This document shows positions 1 through 5,626 of a DNA stretch of 6,241 nucleotides, piece by piece. The notes beneath the pieces are model-generated. The model saw nothing but the letters and a program-made list of their open reading frames with translations. It was not told where the DNA came from and searched no databases. The position numbers were made by a program, and so were the translations under genes. The DNA comes from Caulobacter sp. (lineage in GTDB: Bacteria; Pseudomonadota; Alphaproteobacteria; Caulobacterales; Caulobacteraceae), in NCBI GenBank assembly GCA_028291125.1, contig JAQGIN010000178.1:1-6241 (forward strand), in the 5' to 3' direction. Every line of letters begins with the position of its first letter. Position 1 is the stretch's first letter.

Positions 1-279
1 GTTGCGGACGAAAAGGTATCGTCTCTCGACGATCACCATGTCGTCTCTGGAGGCGACCAGTCCGATCTGGCTTTTGACCTGTTCGACATAGGTGGCTTGG
101 CGCACCAGCTCGGCCCGGATCGCGGCCCGTCCCACGATGGTCGGCCCGTCCGGCATGTAGAGCGTCCAGCGGGCGTGTTCGGCGAAGCACGAGACGATGC
201 GTTGGATGTCCGCTGGACGATCGCCATCGCCCCAGGCGGTCAGCATCTCGCGGACGACGGCTTCCTGTTGCGCGCCCAT
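1..279 (-). CDS. NTF2-fold protein, limonene-epoxide-hydrolase/SnoaL-like (3' end cut by window)
   Basis: The 93 visible residues begin MGAQQEAVVREMLTAW and continue to the window edge, so the C-terminal part is missing. An N-terminal helix leads into FAEHARWTLYMPDGPTIVGR (residues 32-51) and an AIRAEL helix, then the strands VKSQIGLVAS and MVIVERRYLFV. This is the helix-plus-curved-sheet pattern of the NTF2 superfamily, closest to the limonene-1,2-epoxide hydrolase and SnoaL-like groups. Members hydrate epoxides, isomerise or cyclise small hydrophobic substrates, or only bind them. By my recalled alignment, the Tyr, Asn and Asp used by true limonene-epoxide hydrolase are replaced here by T39, Y41 and Y88, so epoxide hydrolysis by the known mechanism is doubtful. 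The ATG lies 3 bases after the dehydrogenase stop with only a weak GGGA upstream, so translation is probably coupled. It is likely cytoplasmic, since no signal peptide is present. The family call is fairly firm; the function is unknown. Confidence 0.72.
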   Translation of the reverse strand, partial: MGAQQEAVVREMLTAWGDGDRPADIQRIVSCFAEHARWTLYMPDGPTIVGRAAIRAELVRQATYVEQVKSQIGLVASRDDMVIVERRYLFVRN

Positions 280-282
280 CGG

Positions 283-1122
283 TCAAGATCCCACGAACGC
301 GGCGCCCGGCTTGTGCCGGGGGATCAGATAGTCGAGCTGGAGCTGCGCGAAGGGCAGGGGCGCGGTCATGCCGCCATCGCACTTGTACAGCCCGCCGTTC
401 ATGAACGCCGCTTCGTCCGAGGCCAGATAGGCGGCGAGGTTGGCGATATCCTCGGGCTGACCCAGACGGGGCGCGTTCTGCAGTTTCATGAAGGCCGCAT
501 GCATCTCGGGACTGGCCCACGCCTTCATCGCCGGGGTCTCGATCACCCCGGGGATGACCGCGTTGCACCGGATGCCCTGCTTGCCGTAGTTGGTGGCGAT
601 GGTCTTGACGTACCAGTTCACCATCGCCTTGGACGCGCCATAGGAGAACTGCGCGACGTCCCCTCCCAGCGAGCTGGTCGAGGAAGTAAACAGGATGCAG
701 CCATCGCCGCGCTCCAGCATGTGGGGCAGGGCGTATTTGGAGGCCAGGACGCCGCCCAGCACATTGACCTGGACGATCTCGTGAAAGACCGCTGGATCGA
801 ACTCCAGGAAATCGACATCCCGCTTGCGCTTGCCCGCCGCCGTGTTGACGGCGTTGTTGAACAGGATGTCCAGCTTGTCGAACTCGGCGATCGTGCGTTC
901 GATCATGTCCTTCAAGGCCAGATCGTCGGCGACATCGACGGCGAAGCCCACGGCGCGGCCTCCGGCGGCCCGGATCTCCTCGGCGACGGCCTCGGCGGTT
1001 TCGCCCAGAATATCGGTCACGGCCACCGCGGCGCCTTCGGCCGCGAACTTCAGCGCCGAGGCGCGGCCGATCCCCGAGCCGGCCCCTGTGATGACGGCCG
1101 TCTTGCCGGTCAAGCGTGTCAT
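283..1122 (-). CDS. Short-chain dehydrogenase/reductase (classical SDR)
   Basis: This 279-residue protein is a cytoplasmic NAD(P)-dependent oxidoreductase that would interconvert an alcohol and a ketone; the substrate cannot be read from the sequence. The Rossmann nucleotide site TGAGSGIG is at residues 12-19, and D37 at the end of strand 2 favours NAD(H) over NADP(H). DV at 63-64 and NNA at 89-91 are also present. The catalytic residues are N120, S148, Y161 and K165 in YGASK, and a PG pair follows at 191-192. The last residue of the usual NNAG motif is V92 instead of G. After the normal end of the fold (GG at 250-251) there is an extra tail of about 28 residues, LPFAQLQLDYLIPRHKPGAA and on. 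I chose the ATG at 1122 because it opens directly into MTRLTGKTAVITG and has GGAAG six bases upstream. A longer start at 1209 would overlap the esterase gene. It follows the esterase by 13 bases and precedes the NTF2-fold gene by 3, so the three form one transcription unit. Confidence 0.93.
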   Translation of the reverse strand: MTRLTGKTAVITGAGSGIGRASALKFAAEGAAVAVTDILGETAEAVAEEIRAAGGRAVGFAVDVADDLALKDMIERTIAEFDKLDILFNNAVNTAAGKRKRDVDFLEFDPAVFHEIVQVNVLGGVLASKYALPHMLERGDGCILFTSSTSSLGGDVAQFSYGASKAMVNWYVKTIATNYGKQGIRCNAVIPGVIETPAMKAWASPEMHAAFMKLQNAPRLGQPEDIANLAAYLASDEAAFMNGGLYKCDGGMTAPLPFAQLQLDYLIPRHKPGAAFVGS

Positions 1123-1128
1123 GCGTGT

Positions 1129-1133
1129 CTTCC
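1129..1133 (-). promoter_or_regulatory. Ribosome binding site deciding the SDR start
   Basis: GGAAG on the minus strand lies six bases before the ATG at 1122, within the 13-base gap after the esterase stop. It supports the 279-residue start over the upstream in-frame ATG at 1209. Confidence 0.7.
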
Positions 1134-1135
1134 GT

Positions 1136-2818
1136 TCACCGAGAATGGCCAGGGGCGGGGGGAGTGTCGAACTTCTTACCGTCCATGACGCCCTTGATCG
1201 GCGATTCACCGTCCTGGGGCTGGGCGGCGCGAGCGGCCCAGTAGGTCCGAAGCTGGCTGCTTGGATCGGTGACCACGCTTGGATGGACGTCGTAGATGAA
1301 GGTCTCGCGTTTCCGGGGCGTATAGGCGGGCCAGGCCGGCGCCCCGGGGATGGACGGATTGCCGGTTCGGGCGAAGGCCGCGAACGTCGCGCTCATCAGA
1401 TGCGCCATGGCGTCTTGCCCTGGACCCGCGCCGACCAGGCCGGCGGAGACATCGACGTTGTCGAAGATGAAGGGCAGTTCGACCGCGTGGGGCGAGCGCA
1501 GCTTGCCGCCCAGAACGGGCGAGTTCCAGTTGATCTTGTACATGTAGACCGGCGCCGCCTGCTGGGCGTATTTGCGCTCCGCCAGGGTGATCGAGCTCGA
1601 GGTGAACATGAAGTCGGTCATGATGCTGGTGTAGAGGTGCATTGGCCGGTCGTTCGGGGCCTGGGCGCGGTACAGGGCGATGGTGTTGGCGGCCTCTTGC
1701 GGGCCGACCATGCCGCCGACGCGCTTCAGCAGATCCGCCTCGGTCATCGTCTGCCATGTCGGGTCGCTGAGAACGACGTTGGTGGCTTCGTCCTTGGTCG
1801 AGCCGACCATGATCGGCACCTGGGCCGACAGCGGCGAACCGACCGGATCGAACGGATTGGTGGGCAAGGTCTCGCCATCGACGGCGGGCATATAGGCCAG
1901 CAGACCGGCCCGGGCGCCCGCCCGCATCAGGGTGTCCGTCGGCAGGGCGCGCAGGCTGGCGACGTCGCCCGGCCGCAGGCCCAGCTCGGCGAACAACTTG
2001 TCGCGCGTCGCGGTCGCCGCCGCGACCGTACCGACACGAACCGCCGCGCCGCTTTCGATGATCGCCTTGTGGAACAGGCCCTGCGCGGCCGGCATGGCCA
2101 GCAGCGTACTGACCTTTGAACCGCCGCCGGACTGTCCGAAGATGGTGACGTTGTCGGGATCGCCTCCGAACTGGGCGATATTGGCCTTGACCCATTTGAG
2201 GGCCGCGACGATGTCGAGCATCCCGGCCAGGTTGGAGTCGGCGTATTCAGGGCCCGCTTCAGGCCCTAGTTGCAGATAGCCGAACGCGTTCAGGCGGTGG
2301 TTCAGCGTCACGACGACGACATTCTGACCGCGCGAGAGATTGCTGCCTTCGTAGTATTTGTCGCCGCCGCTACCGAGGAAGAAGCCTCCGCCGTGCAGCC
2401 ACACCATGACCGGGCGCTTGGCCTTGTCCGCGACCGCCGGCGTCCAGACGTTCAGGACAAGGCAATTCTCGCTGGTCGGCAGGTCCGAAAACGACAGCAC
2501 GCTGGCCATTTCCGGCGGCATGTTGACGGGGGGCTGCGGACAACGATCGCCCATCCGGTCGGCGACCTTGACGCCGTCCCAGGACGGCGGCGGGGCGGGC
2601 GGCAGGAACCGGTTCATGCCGCCTGTGTCGGCCCCATAGTGGATGCCCAGAAAGGATAGAACACCCTTGGAGGGCACGCCCTGCAGTTTCCCCCCGGTCG
2701 TGGCCACGATCGGCGGCGCGGCGTTGGCCGCCGGCGGCGAGGCGCCGACCAGCGCGGCCGCAAGGAGGGCGGCGGACGCCGCGGACACGGCGCCTGTGGA
2801 GGCGAAGAGATGAGACAT
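1136..2818 (-). CDS. Secreted type-B carboxylesterase
   Basis: This 560-residue alpha/beta hydrolase of the carboxylesterase type-B (cholinesterase-like) family would cleave carboxylic esters outside the cytoplasm. A signal peptide is visible: a hydrophobic, Ala-rich stretch at about residues 10-26 and a likely signal-peptidase I site ANA|A after residue 33. The oxyanion-hole motif HGGGF is at 142-146. The nucleophile elbow is GQSGG with S230, where many relatives have GESAG. The acid is E344 in STKDEA and the base is H444 in SPHAVELPF, so the Ser-Glu-His triad is complete. C93 and C119 fit the conserved first disulfide of the family. Length and motif order are normal for a full-length enzyme. 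The ATG has GGAAGG at 2830-2825, six bases upstream. It is the first gene of the minus-strand operon and is divergent from the TetR gene, which probably controls it. The class is near certain; the substrate is not known. Confidence 0.95.
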   Translation of the reverse strand: MSHLFASTGAVSAASAALLAAALVGASPPAANAAPPIVATTGGKLQGVPSKGVLSFLGIHYGADTGGMNRFLPPAPPPSWDGVKVADRMGDRCPQPPVNMPPEMASVLSFSDLPTSENCLVLNVWTPAVADKAKRPVMVWLHGGGFFLGSGGDKYYEGSNLSRGQNVVVVTLNHRLNAFGYLQLGPEAGPEYADSNLAGMLDIVAALKWVKANIAQFGGDPDNVTIFGQSGGGSKVSTLLAMPAAQGLFHKAIIESGAAVRVGTVAAATATRDKLFAELGLRPGDVASLRALPTDTLMRAGARAGLLAYMPAVDGETLPTNPFDPVGSPLSAQVPIMVGSTKDEATNVVLSDPTWQTMTEADLLKRVGGMVGPQEAANTIALYRAQAPNDRPMHLYTSIMTDFMFTSSSITLAERKYAQQAAPVYMYKINWNSPVLGGKLRSPHAVELPFIFDNVDVSAGLVGAGPGQDAMAHLMSATFAAFARTGNPSIPGAPAWPAYTPRKRETFIYDVHPSVVTDPSSQLRTYWAARAAQPQDGESPIKGVMDGKKFDTPPAPGHSR

Positions 2819-2824
2819 GCCGAA

Positions 2825-2830
2825 CCTTCC
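2825..2830 (-). promoter_or_regulatory. Ribosome binding site of the carboxylesterase
   Basis: GGAAGG on the minus strand lies six bases before the ATG at 2818. It fixes the esterase start immediately ahead of the signal peptide. Confidence 0.7.
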
Positions 2831-2883
2831 CGAAAGGCCGCTGGGGCCTCGTTGCTGCTGGTCCGTCTCGCGCCGGCCACGGA

Positions 2884-2898
2884 GTCGGCATGGCCGAC
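2884..2898. repeat. Perfect inverted repeat in the esterase leader
   Basis: GTCGGC and GCCGAC flank a three-base spacer (ATG), giving a 6-base-pair stem with a tight loop. It lies 66 bases upstream of the esterase start, inside the expected leader RNA. It has no T tract, so it is not a terminator. It could be a leader-RNA hairpin, a protein-binding site, or chance in GC-rich DNA. Confidence 0.4.
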
Positions 2899-3022
2899 CG
2901 CGCCGCGAAGCGACTGAGAACGGTGATGATTTGCGTTTCCACTCCCGGGGCGCGGCGACGCCCTTGTTCGAGGTCTGATCGTTCGACGGCGTGCGCGGCC
3001 GGCGAACGAAACGCCCCGGTCC

Positions 3023-3051
3023 ATGGAAGGTCCATCGTCGATATAAGTCAA
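3023..3051 (-). promoter_or_regulatory. Candidate esterase-operon promoter
   Basis: On the minus strand TTGACT (3051-3046) is a 5-of-6 match to a sigma-70 -35 box. A 17-base spacer leads to TTCCAT (3028-3023), which is only a 3-of-6 match to the -10 consensus. The -35 lies inside the palindrome at 3044-3059, so a bound repressor would cover it. The predicted leader of about 200 bases is long, so another start nearer the gene is possible. Confidence 0.35.
3042..3047 (+). promoter_or_regulatory. Candidate -10 box of the TetR-family gene
   Basis: TATAAG matches the sigma-70 -10 consensus at 5 of 6 bases and overlaps the left arm of the palindrome, as expected for autorepression. No good -35 box is seen 16-18 bases upstream. 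Transcription from here would start near 3054 and give a leader of about 88 bases. Confidence 0.35.
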
Positions 3052-3059
3052 GCGACTTA
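3044..3059. promoter_or_regulatory. Palindromic operator, probable TetR-type binding site
   Basis: TAAGTC and GACTTA are perfect inverted arms around the 4-base spacer AAGC. The right arm also belongs to a second perfect palindrome, ACTTAAGT at 3055-3062, so three half-sites (AAGTC, GACTT, AAGT) are packed into 18 bases. The site stands out as AT-rich in GC-rich surroundings. It covers the best -10 candidate of the regulator gene and the best -35 candidate of the esterase operon. Size and position fit the operator of a dimeric TetR-family repressor acting on both divergent units. Which protein binds is inferred from position only. Confidence 0.6.
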
Positions 3060-3083
3060 AGTTGGGTTTGGCGGGATTTCGGC

Positions 3084-3113
3084 GCCGGCTTTGGCCGATC
3101 GCCGGCTTTTATT
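3084..3113 (+). terminator. Terminator-like hairpin in the leader of the TetR-family gene
   Basis: Two copies of GCCGGC (3084-3089 and 3101-3106), each self-complementary, can pair across an 11-base loop. The second is followed directly by TTTTATTT, the stem-plus-U-tract form of an intrinsic terminator. A competing 4-base-pair hairpin, CGGC at 3086-3089 with GCCG at 3094-3097, would exclude the first stem. The element ends 28 bases before the regulator's ATG, so it could attenuate its transcript. The stem is short and the copies can also be read as a 9-base direct repeat (GCCGGCTTT), so this is tentative. Confidence 0.35.
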
Positions 3114-3130
3114 TTCGACGCCAGTCGGGC

Positions 3131-3135
3131 AAGGA
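3131..3135 (+). promoter_or_regulatory. Ribosome binding site deciding the TetR-family start
   Basis: AAGGA lies six bases before the ATG at 3142. This supports that ATG over an in-frame TTG at 3091, which would add 17 residues unlike the family. Confidence 0.7.
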
Positions 3136-3141
3136 TCGGGG

Positions 3142-3813
3142 ATGCCGAGACTTTTCCAGGACTATCCGAAGACCGCCCGAAAGCTGATGCTGGCCGCCGA
3201 ACGCCTGTATGGTCAGCACGGTCTTGACGGGGTCTCGCTGCGCCAGGTGGCCGCGACCGCGGGACAGGCCAACAACTATGTGGTCCAGCATCATTTCGGA
3301 TCTAAGCTCGATCTGATCCAGGCCGTGTCGGAGATGCGCCTGCCCGCCATGGAGGCGCATCGCCAGACCCTGCTCGACGCCGCGCGAGCCGAGGGCGACT
3401 ACAGCGTGTCGCGCATGCTCAGTTGCCTGTTTTCACCGCTGGTGACGGTGTTGGAGGCGCAGGACATGAAGGACTATGCGCGCTTTACCCTCGCCGTCAT
3501 GCATCTGGACCCCGAGCAGCATCCGTTCGCACGCTCCACCGACATTTCGCCGGCTTCGACCGAGATCCGCAGCCAGCTTAGCGTGAGCCTGTCGCACCTG
3601 GCGCCCGATGTGTTCCGCCGCCGCCTCGCGCTGAGCGCCAGCGTTTTCCTGAACGGCATTTCCGAACTGGGGGGGAAGCTGAAGTTGTCGCCCGCGGGCT
3701 ACGCCAGCAATGATCAGTATTGCAGCGACGTCTTCGAGGCCGCCCTGGCCGTCCTGACCTGCCCCTTCTCGATCGAACCTCGCGCCGATTTCCGCAATCT
3801 CGCCTTGGGTTGA
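3142..3813 (+). CDS. TetR-family transcriptional regulator
   Basis: This 223-residue protein has the size and plan of a TetR-family repressor. The N-terminal DNA-binding domain runs from TARKLMLAAERLYGQHGLDG (11-30) through VSLRQVAATAG (31-41) to the recognition region ANNYVVQHHFGSK (43-55), which matches the family's second helix, turn and Y-x-HF-xxK signature. The rest (about 60-223) is a mostly helical ligand-binding and dimerisation domain, including LSCLFSPLVTVLEAQDMKDY and a C-terminal helix pair. The ligand is unknown. The gene is divergent from the esterase operon across a 323-base region holding a palindrome, and convergent with the tannase gene, so control of the esterase operon and of itself is the simplest reading. 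Control of the tannase unit is possible, but no similar palindrome was seen in front of that gene. Family assignment is firm; role and targets are inferred. Confidence 0.92.
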   Translation: MPRLFQDYPKTARKLMLAAERLYGQHGLDGVSLRQVAATAGQANNYVVQHHFGSKLDLIQAVSEMRLPAMEAHRQTLLDAARAEGDYSVSRMLSCLFSPLVTVLEAQDMKDYARFTLAVMHLDPEQHPFARSTDISPASTEIRSQLSVSLSHLAPDVFRRRLALSASVFLNGISELGGKLKLSPAGYASNDQYCSDVFEAALAVLTCPFSIEPRADFRNLALG

Positions 3814-3826
3814 CGCCTGCAAGCCA

Positions 3827-3858
3827 AAACGCCGCCCCGCACGTGCGGAGCGGCGTTT
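3827..3858. terminator. Bidirectional intrinsic terminator between convergent genes
   Basis: AAACGCCGC (3827-3835) pairs perfectly with GCGGCGTTT (3850-3858). Inside this is CCGCACGTGCGG, itself a perfect palindrome, separated from the outer stem by one C/A mismatch. The A-rich left flank and T-rich right flank provide a short U tract in either direction. It begins 13 bases after the stop of the TetR-family gene and lies 22 bases beyond the stop of the tannase gene, so it can end both transcripts. Confidence 0.8.
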
Positions 3859-3880
3859 CCATAGCGGGCGGAAATAGTCG

Positions 3881-5536
3881 TCAGGTTCGGCGCGGAGCCT
3901 TGCAGGACCAGTTGGCGGCGTCATAGACGGCGTTCGGCGTTCCGGCCTTGGAGCGATCGAACACGGCGACTTCCGGATAGCGGCACAGCATGAAGTCGCG
4001 CGACGATCCGGTCGGCGGCGGCACCAAGACGCCCGACACCATCTTCGTCGCCGGATCGGCGAACAGCAGCTGTTGGCGATCCGCGCCGCGGTGGGCGACG
4101 ACGGGACCGGGAGCCTGGCCCTTCTCGACCCAGTTGACGAGCGCGGTCATCAGCACGTCCGGTGCGTCGCCGGGGCCGGTGCCCGAACCGCAATGACCCA
4201 TGCCAGGGATGCGATAGAAGCTGGCGAACTGGCGCAGATCGGCCATGCCGCCGACCGAGGTCGCCGCGTCCTTGTAGTACTGCTCCATTTCGGTATCGAT
4301 GCAGCAGGGATCGCTGACCCCGTTCCACATCAGCACCTTGCCGCCCTTCGCATGATAGGGGGCGAGGTTGGCGCTATAGGGCCAGCCGAAATCGAGCTTC
4401 TTGGTCGCCTTCCACCAGGCGTCGATGACGGCCTGGTCGTTCAGGTCCATCTTCATGACGTCGAAGTCGGGGCCGAACAGCACCTTGGCCAGCGAACTGC
4501 CGATCACATAGCCGGGCGAGGACTTCGCCATGTTCTCCATCGTCGGAGCGTCCGACCACGGCGGCGGAACCATGCCCATGAAACCGGCCCAGACGCTCAT
4601 GTTCGAGACCGGAAACCCGACCTTGATCAGGCCCGCGGGGCTGCGCGGTCCGGCGACGATCGCCTTGATGCTCTTGAGCTCGGGTTGGGTCAGGCAGTCG
4701 GGGCCATCACCTTTCGCGCAGGCCATGGCGTCGAAATCGACCTTGCATTGGGTGTGGTCCTGGATGATGCCGTCCTTGGCGCCGTCGAGCTCGTCGCAGC
4801 CGGCGGTGATCTTGGCGTCCAGCATCGCGAACTTGGCGGGCGAGACCCACGATCCCGGCTCCCGCGCCATCTGCTGGGCCGCGTTGATGAAGGCCAGCAT
4901 CGTCGCCGAGCTGCGCCCGCCCGGCGCGCCAAGCAGGACGCCGTCATAGTCCTCTGGATGCCGCTCGATGGCTTCGGTCGTCATCCGACCGCCGCCCGAA
5001 CAGCCGGACGTATAGCGATAGAAGGACTGGTCGTCGTAATAGGCGCGAGTGATCTGTTGCGTCGCCACCGCCGTGACATGCGCGCCCCGGTCGATATGGT
5101 CGCGCGCCTTGGCCGGATCGGCGAGGAAGCTCCAGTCGAGGATGTGGCCGGTATGGCCGGTGTCCGTACCCGCGACCGCGAACCCCTTGACCAGCGGATT
5201 GCCGGCCGGGATCTGCGAGTCGGTCGGCACATAGCCGGCGGCGCCGCCCATGCCGATGAAATAGTATCGTTTCGCCCAGCCGGTGTCGGGCAGCTGGAGC
5301 CGGAAACTGACCTTGTTCGGACCGGGATTGTTGGTGGTGATGTAGCCCTCGATCCGGCAATGGGGCACGGGCGCCGCCGTGGAGGTCGCCGAGGTGATCA
5401 CCGTGCCGGCGGGCGCGCTGGCCTGGATCGCGGCGGTCTCACAAGTTCCAGCCGCGGCCGACGAGCCGTAGAACAGCGCCAAGGCGCCGACGGCGCCCCC
5501 GCACGCCAGCAATCTGTATTTTAACGATAGAGTCAC
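3881..5536 (-). CDS. Secreted tannase/feruloyl-esterase family protein
   Basis: This 551-residue exported alpha/beta hydrolase belongs to the tannase/feruloyl esterase family, whose members hydrolyse galloyl, feruloyl and other aromatic esters. A signal peptide (KYR, then a hydrophobic stretch at about 9-24) ends in AAA|G near residue 29. The nucleophile motif GCSGGGR holds C179 and S180, the acid is D409 in GVSDP, and H448-C449 lies in MGHCGSG. These make the family's CS-D-HC arrangement, in which C179 and C449 should form a disulfide beside the active site. CDELDGAKDGII (247-258) matches the calcium-binding loop of characterised relatives. The mature part has 12 cysteines, allowing six disulfides. 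The start is GTG, supported by AGGGAGG upstream. It follows the PKD-domain gene by 90 bases on the same strand and is convergent with the TetR-family gene. Substrate specificity lies in the lid (about 200-390) and cannot be read by eye. Confidence 0.93.
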   Translation of the reverse strand: MTLSLKYRLLACGGAVGALALFYGSSAAAGTCETAAIQASAPAGTVITSATSTAAPVPHCRIEGYITTNNPGPNKVSFRLQLPDTGWAKRYYFIGMGGAAGYVPTDSQIPAGNPLVKGFAVAGTDTGHTGHILDWSFLADPAKARDHIDRGAHVTAVATQQITRAYYDDQSFYRYTSGCSGGGRMTTEAIERHPEDYDGVLLGAPGGRSSATMLAFINAAQQMAREPGSWVSPAKFAMLDAKITAGCDELDGAKDGIIQDHTQCKVDFDAMACAKGDGPDCLTQPELKSIKAIVAGPRSPAGLIKVGFPVSNMSVWAGFMGMVPPPWSDAPTMENMAKSSPGYVIGSSLAKVLFGPDFDVMKMDLNDQAVIDAWWKATKKLDFGWPYSANLAPYHAKGGKVLMWNGVSDPCCIDTEMEQYYKDAATSVGGMADLRQFASFYRIPGMGHCGSGTGPGDAPDVLMTALVNWVEKGQAPGPVVAHRGADRQQLLFADPATKMVSGVLVPPPTGSSRDFMLCRYPEVAVFDRSKAGTPNAVYDAANWSCKAPRRT

Positions 5537-5626
5537 GATTGTCCTCCCTGGACGATGTCGCCCGGGTCACGCCTCTTTTGGGAGTGAACGCCGGGAATTG
5601 GATGGGTCGCCGATGGCGGCGAACGC
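5537..5626 (-). other. 90-base spacer between PKD-domain gene and tannase gene
   Basis: The spacer holds the tannase ribosome site and a weak CGCC-GAT-GGCG hairpin (5608-5618) without a T tract. I see no clear terminator and no convincing promoter, so readthrough from the upstream gene is plausible. Nothing resembling the palindrome at 3044-3059 is present. Confidence 0.5.
5543..5549 (-). promoter_or_regulatory. Strong ribosome binding site deciding the tannase GTG start
   Basis: AGGGAGG on the minus strand is a near-ideal Shine-Dalgarno sequence six bases before GTG at 5536. It places the start directly ahead of the signal peptide, so the GTG can be taken with confidence. Confidence 0.8.

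Larger units (their letters stand above)
2819..3141. promoter_or_regulatory. Divergent control region between esterase operon and tetR-type gene
   Basis: This 323-base stretch has no credible gene; the reading frames crossing it are continuations of out-of-frame translations. From left to right it holds the esterase ribosome site (2825-2830), a short hairpin AGGCC/GGCCT (2835-2849), a perfect GTCGGC-ATG-GCCGAC hairpin (2884-2898), two GTTCGA copies 15 bases apart (2966 and 2981), two GGTCCAT copies 11 bases apart (3018 and 3029), a 16-base palindrome (3044-3059), a terminator-like hairpin (3084-3113) and the regulator's ribosome site (3131-3135). Transcription in both directions must begin in this region unless the genes are read from outside. 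Confidence 0.8.

Noticed and set aside
97..1188. Plus-strand open frame (363 codons) opposite the SDR and NTF2-fold genes
   Set aside because: It runs across two well-supported minus-strand genes, shows low-complexity composition and no recognisable motif.
1120..1209. Longer SDR start at 1209
   Set aside because: It would overlap the esterase gene by about 70 bases and add 29 residues unlike any SDR N-terminus; the ATG at 1122 has a ribosome site and starts at the normal place.
824..2119. Plus-strand open frame (431 codons) opposite the SDR and esterase
   Set aside because: It is antisense to motif-rich parts of two real genes, and its translation has no coherent fold pattern.
3091..3141. 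TTG start for the TetR-family protein
   Set aside because: The extra 17 residues resemble no TetR N-terminus, TTG is a rarer start, and AAGGA is well placed for the ATG at 3142.
2991..3227. Small plus-strand open frame crossing the divergent region
   Set aside because: It runs out of frame into the TetR-family gene, has no ribosome site worth naming, and covers the palindrome and promoter candidates.
5501..5512. LLAC at tannase residues 9-12 as a lipoprotein lipobox
   Set aside because: The cysteine comes before the main hydrophobic stretch, too close to the N-terminus. A signal-peptidase I site AAA|G follows the hydrophobic segment, so ordinary secretion fits better.
4073..5524. Long plus-strand open frame (483 codons) opposite the tannase gene
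   Set aside because: It is antisense to a gene with a complete CS-D-HC catalytic set and a strong ribosome site. The product is rich in Arg, Gly, His and Asp with no domain pattern, as expected from the complement of a GC-rich gene.
5608..5618. CGCC-GAT-GGCG hairpin after the PKD-domain gene as a terminator
   Set aside because: The stem is only four base pairs with no T tract on the minus strand.
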